Source of the DNA: Chryseosolibacter sp964563295 | Lineage (GTDB): Bacteria > Bacteroidota > Bacteroidia > Cytophagales > Cyclobacteriaceae | Direction of reading: 5' to 3' | Length of the DNA stretch: 64,000 bases | NCBI GenBank assembly: GCA_964563295.1 | Contig: CAZLWX010000001.1 | Location: 36,698 to 100,697 of the forward strand | Part shown: piece after piece, positions 1 to 8,562 of the stretch | Layout: every line of letters starts with the position of its first letter | How positions within the stretch are numbered: the stretch's first letter is position 1 | Notes under the pieces: model-generated | What the model saw: only the letters and a program-made list of their open reading frames with translations | Databases searched by the model: none | Told to the model about the DNA's origin: nothing | Translations under genes and position numbers: made by a program

Positions 1-1
1 G

Positions 2-208
2 ATCGACAAGGAGGCTCAGGACTACAACAGCACCAGGAAAAAAGACGACCCCAATCATTATTTTACGCTGATGAAGCAACTCACGCTGTGGGGCTATTTT
101 ACCTCGGAAGTCGGTTCCACGAAAGCCCTGCGCTACCTGCCGGTCCCCGGCCGATATGAAGGTTGCATTCCGTATACAAAGGGCGACGGGGCCTGGGCAG
201 CGATCTAA
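2..208 (+). CDS. gluconate 2-dehydrogenase subunit 3 family protein (C-terminal fragment)
   Basis: This reading frame is open from the window edge and stops at TAA 206-208, showing the last 68 residues. The piece containing HYFTLMKQLTLWGYFTSEVG, then GSTKALRYLPVPGRYEGC, matches what I know of the C-terminus of Bacteroidota gluconate 2-dehydrogenase subunit 3-like proteins. These small, usually Tat-exported proteins partner a GMC-type FAD oxidoreductase that oxidises sugars or sugar acids in the periplasm. The partner would lie to the left of the window and cannot be seen. The 40-base gap to the rhamnosidase would allow co-transcription, but this is not shown. Confidence 0.75.
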   Translation: MDKEAQDYNSTRKKDDPNHYFTLMKQLTLWGYFTSEVGSTKALRYLPVPGRYEGCIPYTKGDGAWAAI

Positions 209-248
209 TCATCCACATCTACCGGTAAGGGGTAGATAGGTGTTTAAT

Positions 249-3017
249 ATGACACGAAATCTACTGCAACTGTTTTCGGCCATCCTGGTCTCGCTCACCA
301 TTTCGGCTGCGCCGATCTCCACCTTTTGCCAGTCAAGCTCGCTCCGGCCCGAACATCTGACGTGCGAATACCTGGTCAGTCCGCTTGGCATTGATGCGCA
401 ACGTCCTCGCTTTGGGTGGGAACTGGCGGGCGAAGGTCGCAACCTGCATCAAAGTGCTTACGAGATCATCGTCGCTGACAACGCGAGCGATGCCAGCGAT
501 GGAACCGGAAATGTCTGGTCCTCCGGAAAGCTTGCTTCAGCGGAACAAAATCAAATCGAATACGGGGGAAAACGGCTCGAACCGTTCACGCGCTATTTCT
601 GGCGCGTACGGGTCTTTGACGCCGCGGACGAACCTTCCGCCTGGAGTCCGACGGCATGGTTCGAGACAGCTATGTTGCAGGCAACAGACTGGACGTCGAA
701 ATGGATCTCCGATGGATCTGCAAACCCGTCGCGCGATGAAGAATACTACAAATCAGACCCGATGCCTTTGTTCAGGAAGACATTCATGGCGGGGCGGCGT
801 GTTCAATCTGCCCGTCTTTACATTACTGGCCTTGGGTATTACGAAGCATTCATCAATGGCGAACGGGTCGGCGATCGCGTACTGGATCCGGGCTGGACGA
901 CCTACCGCAAGCAGGTTTTGTATTCCGTATACGATATCACCAGCATGATCAATAATGGCGACAATGTCATTGCTGTGACGTTGGGCAACGGTTGGTGGAA
1001 TCCCCTGCCGTTCAAACTTTTCGGGCGGTGGGATCTCCGGGATTATCAACAGACCGGCCGACCCTGTTTGAGGGCTGAAATCCATCTGCGCTACGACGAT
1101 AGTACAACAGACATCATCGCCACAGATAACAGCTGGTTAACCAGGCGTGGGCCGGTGGTCCGAAATAATGTCTACCTCGGGGAACATTATGATGCACGCC
1201 TGGAAATTGCAGGGTGGAATACACTGCGGCAAAAGACCGACAGCTGGACGAATTCCACGGAAGTGGAAGGGCCGCAGGGAGTATTGACGGTACAAATGCA
1301 GCCACCCATCCGGGTGACGACGGAACTGCATCCAGTTAGTGTTCGGGAACACAAGCCCGGAGTATTTATCGCGGATTTCGGTCAAAATTTCGCTGGGGTC
1401 ATTCAAATCCGTGTAAAAGGTCCCGCCGGGACGAAAATTAATTTCAGGTATGGCGAAGGGTTGTTTGACGACGGCTCATTAAATGTTATGACCACTGTTG
1501 CCACCCAGATCAAGAAGGGCGGCATCAGGGGCGGGCCAGGCGCCCCCGAGACAGCCTGGCAAGAGGATAGCTACACGCTGAAAGGAAAGGGCCTTGAAAC
1601 CTGGTCGCCGCGGTTCACTTTTCACGGGTTCCGGTATGTCGAGATCACGGGGTGGCCGGGAAAGCCAACCATAGACGACATCGAAGGCCTGCGGATGAAT
1701 TCAGACCTCGAGCCAAATGGAAAGTTCCTATGCTCCAATGAGTTCCTCAATCAACTGCACGGCGTGGTCCAGTGGACTTTTCTCAGCAACGTTTTCAGTG
1801 TTCAATCGGATTGTCCGGGTCGTGAGAAAATGGGATACGGCGCCGACATTGCCGTTACCGCGAATGCGTTTATGTACAATTACAACATGACGCATTTTTA
1901 CGGGAAAACCCTTCACGATTACAGGAATGAACAACGTCCGCTTGGCGGCATGACTGAAATCGCGCCGTTCACGGGTATTGCCGACCGGGGCTATGGCGAT
2001 CTTTCCGGACCGCTGGGATGGCAGCTGGTATTTCCCTATCTGCAGGAGCAAATGTACCAGTTTTACGGCGACAAAAGGATCGTTGATGCCAACTACGAGC
2101 CGCTCCAGAAGCAAATCGAATTCCTTAAGTCGCAGGCAAAATACAATTTGTTCTTTTGGGATATCAGCGATCACGAGGCACTCGACCCAAAACCCGAAGG
2201 ATTGACCGCTTCCGCGTTTTATTATGCTCATTTGCGTCTCGCGGCGCGCTTTGCGGGCTTATTGGGAAAGAAAGATGATTCGATCGCTTACACCACACTT
2301 TCTCAGCAGGTCAGGCGCGCTATCGTCCGTCAGTATCACATCCCCGGGACGGGAAGATTTGACAACGGCACTCAGTCGGCACAACTGTTTGCCCTATGGT
2401 ACGACCTGACACCGGAAAAAGCCGAGTCGCTTAACGCTTTTTTGTCGGAACTCAAGCGCCACCACGGCCACCTCAGCACGGGGATTTTCTCGACAAAAAT
2501 GTTCTTCGACGTGATGCGCGAGAACGACCTCGGCGAAACGGCTTACCAGGTCGTAAACGTCAAAGACTTCCCCGGGTGGAGATATATGCTCGAGAACGGC
2601 GCTACCACGCTCTGGGAGACGTGGGCTTTTCCCGAGACAGGGCCATCCCGCAATCATCCTATGTTTGGTTCAGTGGATGAGTGGTTCTACCGGTCGCTGC
2701 TCGGCATTAATCCGGGAGCTCCAGGCTTTAGTCACGTGATAATTAAGCCGCAGCCGGCAGGAGACCTCGCATGGGCGAAAGGAAGCTATCGTTCCATCCG
2801 TGGAGAAATTGAAAGCAGCTGGGTACGGAAAGGCGATACGTTCACGCTGAATGTTATGATTCCCGCAAATGTCACCGCTCAGATTTGGGTTCCCTCAAAA
2901 CCCGACGCGCCAGTACGTGACGGTGACAACCTGATTTCATCGATTCGCTATGACGGCGGCTATGCGGTAGTTGAGGTAGGATCCGGACAATATTCTTTCC
3001 AATCAACAACTGATTGA
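249..3017 (+). CDS. secreted alpha-L-rhamnosidase, GH78
   Basis: Predicted to release terminal L-rhamnose from glycans or glycosides outside the cytoplasm. The N-terminus MTRNLLQLFSAILVSLTISA is a signal peptide. The order of domains fits GH78: beta-sandwich domains in roughly the first 480 residues, an (alpha/alpha)6 barrel from about 490 to 820, and a C-terminal beta domain. Residues about 521-533, DCPGREKMGYGAD, correspond to the conserved GH78 DCPxRE segment that carries catalytic acidic residues. WETW near residue 790 is also typical. A GTG at 240 is in frame, but ATG 249 places the signal peptide directly at the start. The neighbouring rhamnose isomerase, aldolase and symporter support rhamnose as the product. 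Confidence 0.9.
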   Translation: MTRNLLQLFSAILVSLTISAAPISTFCQSSSLRPEHLTCEYLVSPLGIDAQRPRFGWELAGEGRNLHQSAYEIIVADNASDASDGTGNVWSSGKLASAEQNQIEYGGKRLEPFTRYFWRVRVFDAADEPSAWSPTAWFETAMLQATDWTSKWISDGSANPSRDEEYYKSDPMPLFRKTFMAGRRVQSARLYITGLGYYEAFINGERVGDRVLDPGWTTYRKQVLYSVYDITSMINNGDNVIAVTLGNGWWNPLPFKLFGRWDLRDYQQTGRPCLRAEIHLRYDDSTTDIIATDNSWLTRRGPVVRNNVYLGEHYDARLEIAGWNTLRQKTDSWTNSTEVEGPQGVLTVQMQPPIRVTTELHPVSVREHKPGVFIADFGQNFAGVIQIRVKGPAGTKINFRYGEGLFDDGSLNVMTTVATQIKKGGIRGGPGAPETAWQEDSYTLKGKGLETWSPRFTFHGFRYVEITGWPGKPTIDDIEGLRMNSDLEPNGKFLCSNEFLNQLHGVVQWTFLSNVFSVQSDCPGREKMGYGADIAVTANAFMYNYNMTHFYGKTLHDYRNEQRPLGGMTEIAPFTGIADRGYGDLSGPLGWQLVFPYLQEQMYQFYGDKRIVDANYEPLQKQIEFLKSQAKYNLFFWDISDHEALDPKPEGLTASAFYYAHLRLAARFAGLLGKKDDSIAYTTLSQQVRRAIVRQYHIPGTGRFDNGTQSAQLFALWYDLTPEKAESLNAFLSELKRHHGHLSTGIFSTKMFFDVMRENDLGETAYQVVNVKDFPGWRYMLENGATTLWETWAFPETGPSRNHPMFGSVDEWFYRSLLGINPGAPGFSHVIIKPQPAGDLAWAKGSYRSIRGEIESSWVRKGDTFTLNVMIPANVTAQIWVPSKPDAPVRDGDNLISSIRYDGGYAVVEVGSGQYSFQSTTD

Positions 3018-3233
3018 GGAACGTGCGACCGACTGCTGACACGACATCAATCGACCGGCCTTCGACGAACGTGAAATTTCATACGGCTGGTCTGCTATCG
3101 CGATTTTGATCCAAAATGGCTGCTTTGATCGGGAATCCATCTCCACAAATATCGGTGCAACGTGATGGCTACACGTTGAATATTTACGGCGCATAATTGC
3201 TGGCATGGAGTTTTATCTCTTCAACACGGTCTA
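3018..3233. other. non-coding stretch downstream of the rhamnosidase
   Basis: This is the first part of a 605-base gap between the rhamnosidase stop and the aldolase start. I see no credible gene, repeat or strong hairpin here. The remainder of the gap (3234-3622) holds two structured modules and a promoter, listed separately. Confidence 0.5.
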
Positions 3234-3354
3234 CTTCCATGGTTGTTAATTTCTTACGGATATTAATAACCAGTCGCTGATCCGGATCATACCGGAGTCA
3301 GTCAGGATAGGAGATCATTTAAGGCTCCCCTGAAAAAGGAGCCTTATCTTTTTT
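3234..3354 (+). ncRNA. candidate structured RNA module A with terminator
   Basis: After CTTCCAT (3234-3240) comes a 10-bp hairpin, GGTTGTTAAT at 3241-3250 with ATTAATAACC at 3263-3272 (one G-U pair). Next is CGCTGA, then a CCGG-ATCATA-CCGG hairpin, then CAGGATAGG, and last a terminator hairpin with six T (3321-3354). Module B at 3407 repeats this order with different stem sequences, which suggests a conserved fold. No known riboswitch class was recognised. It may be a leader, a stand-alone RNA, or the 3' end of the rhamnosidase transcript. Confidence 0.4.
3321..3354 (+). terminator. intrinsic terminator of module A, with a competing hairpin
   Basis: AAGGCTCC (3321-3328) pairs with GGAGCCTT (3338-3345) around a 9-base loop, followed by ATC and six T. 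The same 5' arm also lies in a second perfect inverted repeat: GGCTCCCCTGAAAAA (3323-3337) pairs with its complement at 3350-3364 across a 12-base loop. The two folds are mutually exclusive because both use 3323-3328. Confidence 0.6.
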
Positions 3355-3406
3355 CAGGGGAGCCAATTTTCACAGTAACGGCACAAACTTTTTATGCTGC
3401 ATTACA

Positions 3407-3538
3407 GCCTTCTTCCATCGGGTCCCCTGACTTCCGCAAGGATTCAGTACCCTCACGTTGACCCGGGTTATACCGGGAGCAACCATGCAGGAAGGTCAAA
3501 AAGAAGTTTCTCTAACACAGGAACTTCTTTTTTTTGTT
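3407..3538 (+). ncRNA. candidate structured RNA module B with terminator
   Basis: This is the second copy of the module at 3234. TTCTTCCAT leads into a GGGT...ACCC hairpin with inner CTGA/TCAG pairs and a GCAA loop (about 3420-3452). Then come CGTTGA, a CCCGG-GTTATA-CCGGG hairpin (3461-3476), GCAGGAAGG, and a terminator. CTTCC at the 5' side can pair with GGAAG after the CCGG hairpin, which would give a three-way junction. Elements shared with module A are YTTCCAT, CGYTGA, CCGG-RTYATA-CCGG and CAGGAWAGG. Confidence 0.4.
3501..3538 (+). terminator. intrinsic terminator of module B
   Basis: AAGAAGTTTC (3501-3510) pairs with GGAACTTCTT (one G-U pair) across a loop of about 10 bases, followed directly by a run of T ending at 3535. 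Confidence 0.65.
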
Positions 3539-3564
3539 AAACGCGCCAGCCATTCATATCTTTC
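3534..3564 (+). promoter_or_regulatory. candidate Bacteroidota promoter for the rhamnulose aldolase gene
   Basis: TTG at 3534-3536 and TATCTTTC at 3557-3564 (one mismatch to TAnnTTTG) are separated by 20 bases, the usual spacing for the Bacteroidota primary sigma factor. The start codon lies 58 bases downstream. The promoter begins at the end of terminator B. Confidence 0.45.
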
Positions 3565-3622
3565 ATTTCGGGAAAAGCGCGACCTGCGATCGCTGACATC
3601 GCACTTGCGCATCAAATGAGCT

Positions 3623-5743
3623 ATGAAGAGCGTTGCTGCAACCAGCTTCCTGCATGTGACCTATCTTTGGGATGATGCCACCGCAAGCCGTCTCTCTGGC
3701 AGCGAAGTAGATTTATTGATCTACCGATCAAACCTGCTTGGCTCCGACCTTCGAATTACCAACTTCGGAGGGGGAAACACGAGTTGCAAAACCATGGAGC
3801 GTGATCCGCTCAACGGAACGGAACGTCAGGTGATGTGGATCAAAGGCTCGGGTGGGGATATCGGAACGCTGACGCGAAAAGGACTGGCAGCTCTGTTCGT
3901 CGACAGGTTGCAGGCATTGAAAAACCGCTATCGCGGTCTCCAGTACGAAGACGAAATGGTACCCCTCCTGTATCATTGCCTCTATGACCCCGATTCCCGT
4001 GCACCATCGATCGACACGCCACTCCATGCGTTCCTGCCTTTCCCCCACATTGACCACCTCCATCCCGACGCAGTCATCGCACTGGCCGCAGCCAAAGACG
4101 GCGAAGCCATTGTATCCGATCTGTTCCAGGACAAACTCGCCTGGATTCCCTGGCAGAGGCCGGGGTTTGACCTTGGGCTGAAACTCGAACAATGCTTGCG
4201 GGAAAGCCCGGGCATTTCGGGAATTGTCCTGGGTGGTCACGGACTATTCACGTGGGGCGAAACTGCGAGAGAATGTTATCATAACAGTCTTCAGGTTATT
4301 GAAACGGCCTCCGCATTCCTGGAGAAAAATGTTGGTAAGAAACGACCACCATTTGGCGGAGTAAGAATAGCCACATCCAAACCGGCGGCTCGGAAAGACC
4401 GGGCGTCAAAGGTCGCTCCTTTACTGCGCGGTTTCTGCTCATCCAACAAAAGAATGGTCGGTCATTTTTCCGACGATCCAAGAGTGCTCGAGTTTGTCGA
4501 TAGTAATGACCTGGAACGACTGGCGCGAATGGGAACGAGTTGCCCCGACCATTTCTTGCGAACCAAGATCCGGCCGCTTGTCCTGAACCTCCCCTCCGAA
4601 ATCTCGACCGCCGACAGCGATATCAAGAAGCACATTGCTTCACAATTCGAGACATACCGCGAGGAATACCGCCGTTATTACAGCGATCATAAAAAAGCCG
4701 ATAGCCCAGGCATGCGCGACCCCAACCCTGTCGTGATCCTTTGGCCGGGAGTCGGCATGTTCACATTCGCAAAAGACAAACCGACAGCACGGGTCAGCGC
4801 CGAATTCTATATCAATGCCATCAACGTCATGAGAGGCGCGGAAGCCGTTTCCGAATACGTCAGCCTGCCTCTGCAGGAAGCCTTCAATATTGAATATTGG
4901 AAGTTGGAAGAAGACAAACTGCAGCGCATGCCACCGGATAAGCCGTTGACCGGGCGCGTTGCCCTTGTGACGGGTAGCGCGGGCGGCATTGGTAGAGCGG
5001 TCGCGGAAAAATTCATGAAGGAGGGTGCTTGCGTGGTGGTCTGCGACAATGACGAGGCACGGCTTGCGGCATCGCAAGCTGACCTCAGCAAGCAATTCAA
5101 GAAAGATCAGTTCATCACGACCGTGGTCGATGTTACCCAAATGGACAGCATTCGTGAGGCGTTCAATAGGGCGATGATGAATTTTGGTGGATTGGACTTG
5201 ATCGTCAACAACGCTGGGATATCGATCTCTCGCGGATTCACTGAATACACCGAGCAGGAATGGGACAAACAATATGACATCCTGGTCAAGGGTCAGTTCC
5301 TGATATCTCAGGCCGCGGTTCGGGTCATGCAGGCACAGGGGTTCGGTGGAGATATTATCAATATTGTAAGTAAGAACGCGGTAGTCGCCGGACCAAGGAA
5401 CGCCGCTTATGGTTCGGCGAAGGCTGCGCAACTGCACATGACGCGACTTATGGCTGCCGAACTCGCCGATGACAAGATACGCGTCAATGCAGTGAATCCC
5501 GATGCCATCATTTCCGACAGCAAGATCTGGCAGGGCGGATGGGCTCAGGACCGGGCCAAAGCCTACGGTGTTACACCGGAACAGCTTCCTCAGTATTATG
5601 CAAACAGGACTTTGCTGAAGGAAGTCTTGCAGCCGGCTGATGTCGCGAATGCTGTTTTTGTTTTTGTGTGCGGACTCCTTTCAAAATCCACGGGGAACAT
5701 GCTCAATGTAGACGGCGGGCTTACGGGAGCATTTCCGCGGTAA
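3623..5743 (+). CDS. rhaEW: bifunctional rhamnulose-1-phosphate aldolase / L-lactaldehyde dehydrogenase
   Basis: Cleaves L-rhamnulose 1-phosphate to dihydroxyacetone phosphate and L-lactaldehyde, then oxidises the aldehyde to lactate in the cytoplasm. Residues about 30-240 form a class II aldolase/adducin-type domain, with the histidine-rich stretch HIDHLHPDA and GGHGLFTWG as probable zinc-site elements. From about residue 440 there is a short-chain dehydrogenase, with the nucleotide-binding motif TGSAGGIG at 450-457, NNAG, and the catalytic YxxxK at Tyr596/Lys600. The 706-residue length fits the fused family, known as YuxG or RhaEW in Bacillus. It converges on the kinase gene with one base between their stop codons. 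The fusion replaces separate rhaD and aldA genes. Confidence 0.9.
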   Translation: MKSVAATSFLHVTYLWDDATASRLSGSEVDLLIYRSNLLGSDLRITNFGGGNTSCKTMERDPLNGTERQVMWIKGSGGDIGTLTRKGLAALFVDRLQALKNRYRGLQYEDEMVPLLYHCLYDPDSRAPSIDTPLHAFLPFPHIDHLHPDAVIALAAAKDGEAIVSDLFQDKLAWIPWQRPGFDLGLKLEQCLRESPGISGIVLGGHGLFTWGETARECYHNSLQVIETASAFLEKNVGKKRPPFGGVRIATSKPAARKDRASKVAPLLRGFCSSNKRMVGHFSDDPRVLEFVDSNDLERLARMGTSCPDHFLRTKIRPLVLNLPSEISTADSDIKKHIASQFETYREEYRRYYSDHKKADSPGMRDPNPVVILWPGVGMFTFAKDKPTARVSAEFYINAINVMRGAEAVSEYVSLPLQEAFNIEYWKLEEDKLQRMPPDKPLTGRVALVTGSAGGIGRAVAEKFMKEGACVVVCDNDEARLAASQADLSKQFKKDQFITTVVDVTQMDSIREAFNRAMMNFGGLDLIVNNAGISISRGFTEYTEQEWDKQYDILVKGQFLISQAAVRVMQAQGFGGDIINIVSKNAVVAGPRNAAYGSAKAAQLHMTRLMAAELADDKIRVNAVNPDAIISDSKIWQGGWAQDRAKAYGVTPEQLPQYYANRTLLKEVLQPADVANAVFVFVCGLLSKSTGNMLNVDGGLTGAFPR

Positions 5744-5744
5744 G

Positions 5745-7187
5745 CTATACCGCCAGGATGTTTAAGAGCCGATCCTTTTGACTATAGGTAAGGGGATCAT
5801 TCACCAGCCAGGCCGCGCCGAGCGCCGCAGCGTGTGGGTGATCCGACACGTAGACCCCCAGGTGCGGGGCCATCCGTTTCAGGCACTCCAGGAACACCGG
5901 GTTATGAGTAAAACCGCCGACGACAATCAAGTTCGGCACCTGGTGAGCAGGATCGATAAGGTCAAGAGACACCAGTTGCCAACGCGCCAGTTGACGTATC
6001 ATGGCGTGATAAGCCTCTTGCGGCGAGGCAAAGGCATCCCAGGACGTTTTTCCAGACTTCAGTTCGGGTAGCGGACCAGTGCCTTCCATCCCGAGTGGAA
6101 AGATGATGCGCTTCGAATCAACGCTCAGACGGTCATCAATCACCGAATCAAATTTGATCTTTCGATAGAACCCCGGATCAATTGCGAAGGCTTCGGCGAT
6201 GGCTTTTACTTGCAAGTCGTGTTCATGCCCGAGAAAAATACGGGAAGCCTTGACCGGGTTGCCTTGACACGTCAGGTAGCAAAGGCAATCCTGCCGGAGT
6301 TCATCGCGGGTGAGCAGGTCGTGGTTAAAGGGATTAAAGGCAATATTCCATGTCCCGGTTGAAAGAAGCATGAAACGCTCTTTCATGGTTGCCAGATAGG
6401 GCATCAGAGAAGCTGAGCTGTCGTGAACCCCGATGCCAATGCGCAAACTCCTTCCTGAAAGTCCCGTCATAACCGCGTGGTCAGGCAAGGTTACCATTGG
6501 AAACAGACGCTGCAATCCCTCCGTCAGGACCCACTGATGATAGTCCTTTTTCTCAAAATCGCAGAGCATCGTATGACATCCCACGCTGGTGATGTCAGCG
6601 AATATTTTGCGAGTAAGCAAGAAGCTCAAATACTGTGGCAGATGGAGCGAGGCGTCGATAAATGCAAATAACTCAGGCTTTTCATGTTTTAACCAAAACA
6701 ACTGCAGTCCCGAGTTAAGCATACCCAACATCGGGGAAGCTGTAGCGAGGGGAATATCGTCTGACGCGTTGTAGGTCTCATTAAACTTGTTCCTGACCGG
6801 GTTGGGAAAAGGCTTAAGGTAATTGTAAAAAGGAGCCGCGAGCTGGCCATGGCGGTCGAGGTGGACAAGGCTGGCACCGTACGCCGAAACATTCAACGAC
6901 CCAATGCGCTTGTTTGTCCGGAGAAATTCTCCAGTAGTTTTCTTCACCCAGGTAGCGACGCCCGGAATGTCGTCGCAGGCAAAGCCATCGTCGTCGAGGT
7001 TCTCCCGGAATGATTCCGTTCGCTCTTCCACCACATTATACAAAGGATCAAACAGTAAGACCTTTTTTGTGGTTTTGCCGATGTCAAAGATCAACGTGTA
7101 ACTTCCTTCCAACAGCCTCGATTTTCCGCTATGCTGGCAAAAAAAACGAAGATAGTCAAGTGCAATAGCATGGCCGGTATTAATCAT
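5745..7187 (-). CDS. FGGY-family carbohydrate kinase, probably rhamnulokinase
   Basis: A 480-residue sugar kinase of the FGGY family, expected to phosphorylate L-rhamnulose at C1. Sequence signs are LIFDIGKTTKKVLLFD near residue 32, matching the phosphate-1 loop of the actin-like fold, then STGTWN and VVGGFTHNP in the C-terminal half. The substrate is inferred from the neighbours: it lies between the rhamnulose-phosphate aldolase and the rhamnose isomerase. It is not close to E. coli RhaB at the N-terminus, so fuculose or another ketose cannot be excluded. The annotated start adds about 30 residues before the first strand and may be too far upstream. Its promoter must lie in the 82-base divergent region shared with the isomerase gene. 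Confidence 0.8.
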   Translation of the reverse strand: MINTGHAIALDYLRFFCQHSGKSRLLEGSYTLIFDIGKTTKKVLLFDPLYNVVEERTESFRENLDDDGFACDDIPGVATWVKKTTGEFLRTNKRIGSLNVSAYGASLVHLDRHGQLAAPFYNYLKPFPNPVRNKFNETYNASDDIPLATASPMLGMLNSGLQLFWLKHEKPELFAFIDASLHLPQYLSFLLTRKIFADITSVGCHTMLCDFEKKDYHQWVLTEGLQRLFPMVTLPDHAVMTGLSGRSLRIGIGVHDSSASLMPYLATMKERFMLLSTGTWNIAFNPFNHDLLTRDELRQDCLCYLTCQGNPVKASRIFLGHEHDLQVKAIAEAFAIDPGFYRKIKFDSVIDDRLSVDSKRIIFPLGMEGTGPLPELKSGKTSWDAFASPQEAYHAMIRQLARWQLVSLDLIDPAHQVPNLIVVGGFTHNPVFLECLKRMAPHLGVYVSDHPHAAALGAAWLVNDPLTYSQKDRLLNILAV

Positions 7188-7206
7188 GCGACGTCCACTT
7201 TCCTTT

Positions 7207-7221
7207 CGGTCAGGATGACCG
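7207..7221. promoter_or_regulatory. palindromic operator candidate in the divergent rhamnose promoter
   Basis: CGGTCA-GGA-TGACCG is a perfect 6-bp inverted repeat with a 3-base centre. It lies in the 82-base region between the divergent kinase and isomerase starts. It is about 20 bases from the kinase start codon and 49 from the isomerase start codon, a natural site for a repressor or activator controlling both directions. No regulator gene is present in the window. Confidence 0.35.
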
Positions 7222-7269
7222 TGTTCGAACCATTTCGTTTATTTACATTTAACTGCAAATCCCAAGCAC

Positions 7270-8553
7270 ATGCCGTTAAGGGCGGGTGATATCGACGCAC
7301 ACAACAACGATCATCTCAGCGTTCATCGCGAGCGGTTCCAGGCCGCGACAACGCTACTAGGCGTTGACGACTCACAGATCGACGCATGGATTTCGAAGAT
7401 CCAAAAATTCCAGGTTGCCATACCGAGCTGGGCATTGGGAACTGGCGGCACGCGGTTTGGAAGGTTCGCCATAGGAGGAGAGCCGCGCAACCTCAATGAA
7501 AAAATCGCCGACGTCGGTTTGATCAATCGCCTGACCGCGGCCACGAACTCAATTTCCCTTCACATCCCCTGGGACATTCCCTCGGACCCCGTGCTCACAA
7601 AGCAGATCCTCGACAAATGGGGTTTGAAAATCGACGCCGTCAACTCCAACACCTTCCAGGACCAGCCTGGTCAACAGCACTCGTACAAGTTTGGATCCTT
7701 GTGCCACACAGACAAAGCTGTTCGACGTCAGGCCATCGCACACAATGTTGACGTCATTCAACATGGACTCGCATTGGGGAGCTATTGCCTTTCGATATGG
7801 CTAGCCGATGGTTCTAATTTTCCCGGACAGACCGACTTCCGAACCGCGTACCGGAACACCCTGGAATCCCTACAGGAAATTTACCAGAGTTTACCGTCCG
7901 GTTGGAGTATGTTGGTAGAGTACAAGCCCTATGAGCCCAACTTTTACTCGATGGTAATACCCGACTGGGGAACTGCTCTGCGATTAAGCGAGTCATGCGG
8001 TGATCGCGCACATGTGCTGGTCGACCTCGGTCATCATCTACCCAACACGAATATCGAGCAGATTGTCGCCCGACTTTTGCATTTCGGACGCCTCGGAGGG
8101 TTTCATTTCAACGGATCGCACTACGGAGATGACGACCTCACGACCGGGTCCATTAAGCCCTATCAATTATTCCTGATCTTCAATGAGCTGGTCGCCGGTG
8201 AAATTGATCAGTCGATTCATAATCCGAAAGTGGCGTACATGATCGACGCCAGTCACAACACGAAGGATCCAATCGCGGATCTAATGCAGTCGCTGGAAAA
8301 TATTCGAACCGCGTACGCGAAAGCGCTCCTAATCGACCGATCGCTCTTAGGCGAAGCACAATCTCGCAATGATGTGGTACGCGCCGAGCAAATCCTCCAG
8401 AACGCTTTCAACGCCGATGTCCGGCCTCTGATCGCCGAGGCGCGCCTGAGAAGTCGCGCTTGTCTTGACCCAGTCGAATTCTTCAATAGCCACAACATCC
8501 GCGCAGAACTCATCCGCCAAAGGGGAAAAGAGGCTGTCGCCACGGGACTATAA
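7270..8553 (+). CDS. rhaI: L-rhamnose isomerase (TIM-barrel sugar isomerase)
   Basis: Converts L-rhamnose to L-rhamnulose in the cytoplasm using divalent metal. The 427-residue length and the segments VEYKPYEPNFYS, VLVDLGHHLPNTN and FHFNGSHYGDDDLTTGSIKP match the Pseudomonas stutzeri-type rhamnose isomerase family used by Bacteroidota, rather than the E. coli RhaA type. The Glu, Asp and His residues in these segments are the expected metal ligands. ATG 7270 is the first plausible start after the divergent promoter region. It lies 9 bases upstream of rhaT and is surely co-transcribed with it. Confidence 0.9.
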   Translation: MPLRAGDIDAHNNDHLSVHRERFQAATTLLGVDDSQIDAWISKIQKFQVAIPSWALGTGGTRFGRFAIGGEPRNLNEKIADVGLINRLTAATNSISLHIPWDIPSDPVLTKQILDKWGLKIDAVNSNTFQDQPGQQHSYKFGSLCHTDKAVRRQAIAHNVDVIQHGLALGSYCLSIWLADGSNFPGQTDFRTAYRNTLESLQEIYQSLPSGWSMLVEYKPYEPNFYSMVIPDWGTALRLSESCGDRAHVLVDLGHHLPNTNIEQIVARLLHFGRLGGFHFNGSHYGDDDLTTGSIKPYQLFLIFNELVAGEIDQSIHNPKVAYMIDASHNTKDPIADLMQSLENIRTAYAKALLIDRSLLGEAQSRNDVVRAEQILQNAFNADVRPLIAEARLRSRACLDPVEFFNSHNIRAELIRQRGKEAVATGL

Positions 8554-8562
8554 ACAATCAGC

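Noticed and set aside
3241..3476. Possible TPP riboswitch, because CTGATCCGGATCATACCGG resembles the 3' half of that aptamer
   Set aside because: The conserved 5' half with CTGAGA is absent upstream of both copies, and no thiamine gene is near.
3420..3485. tRNA-like fold in module B
   Set aside because: The would-be T-arm has a 6-base loop without TTC, and no acceptor stem or anticodon arm can be built.
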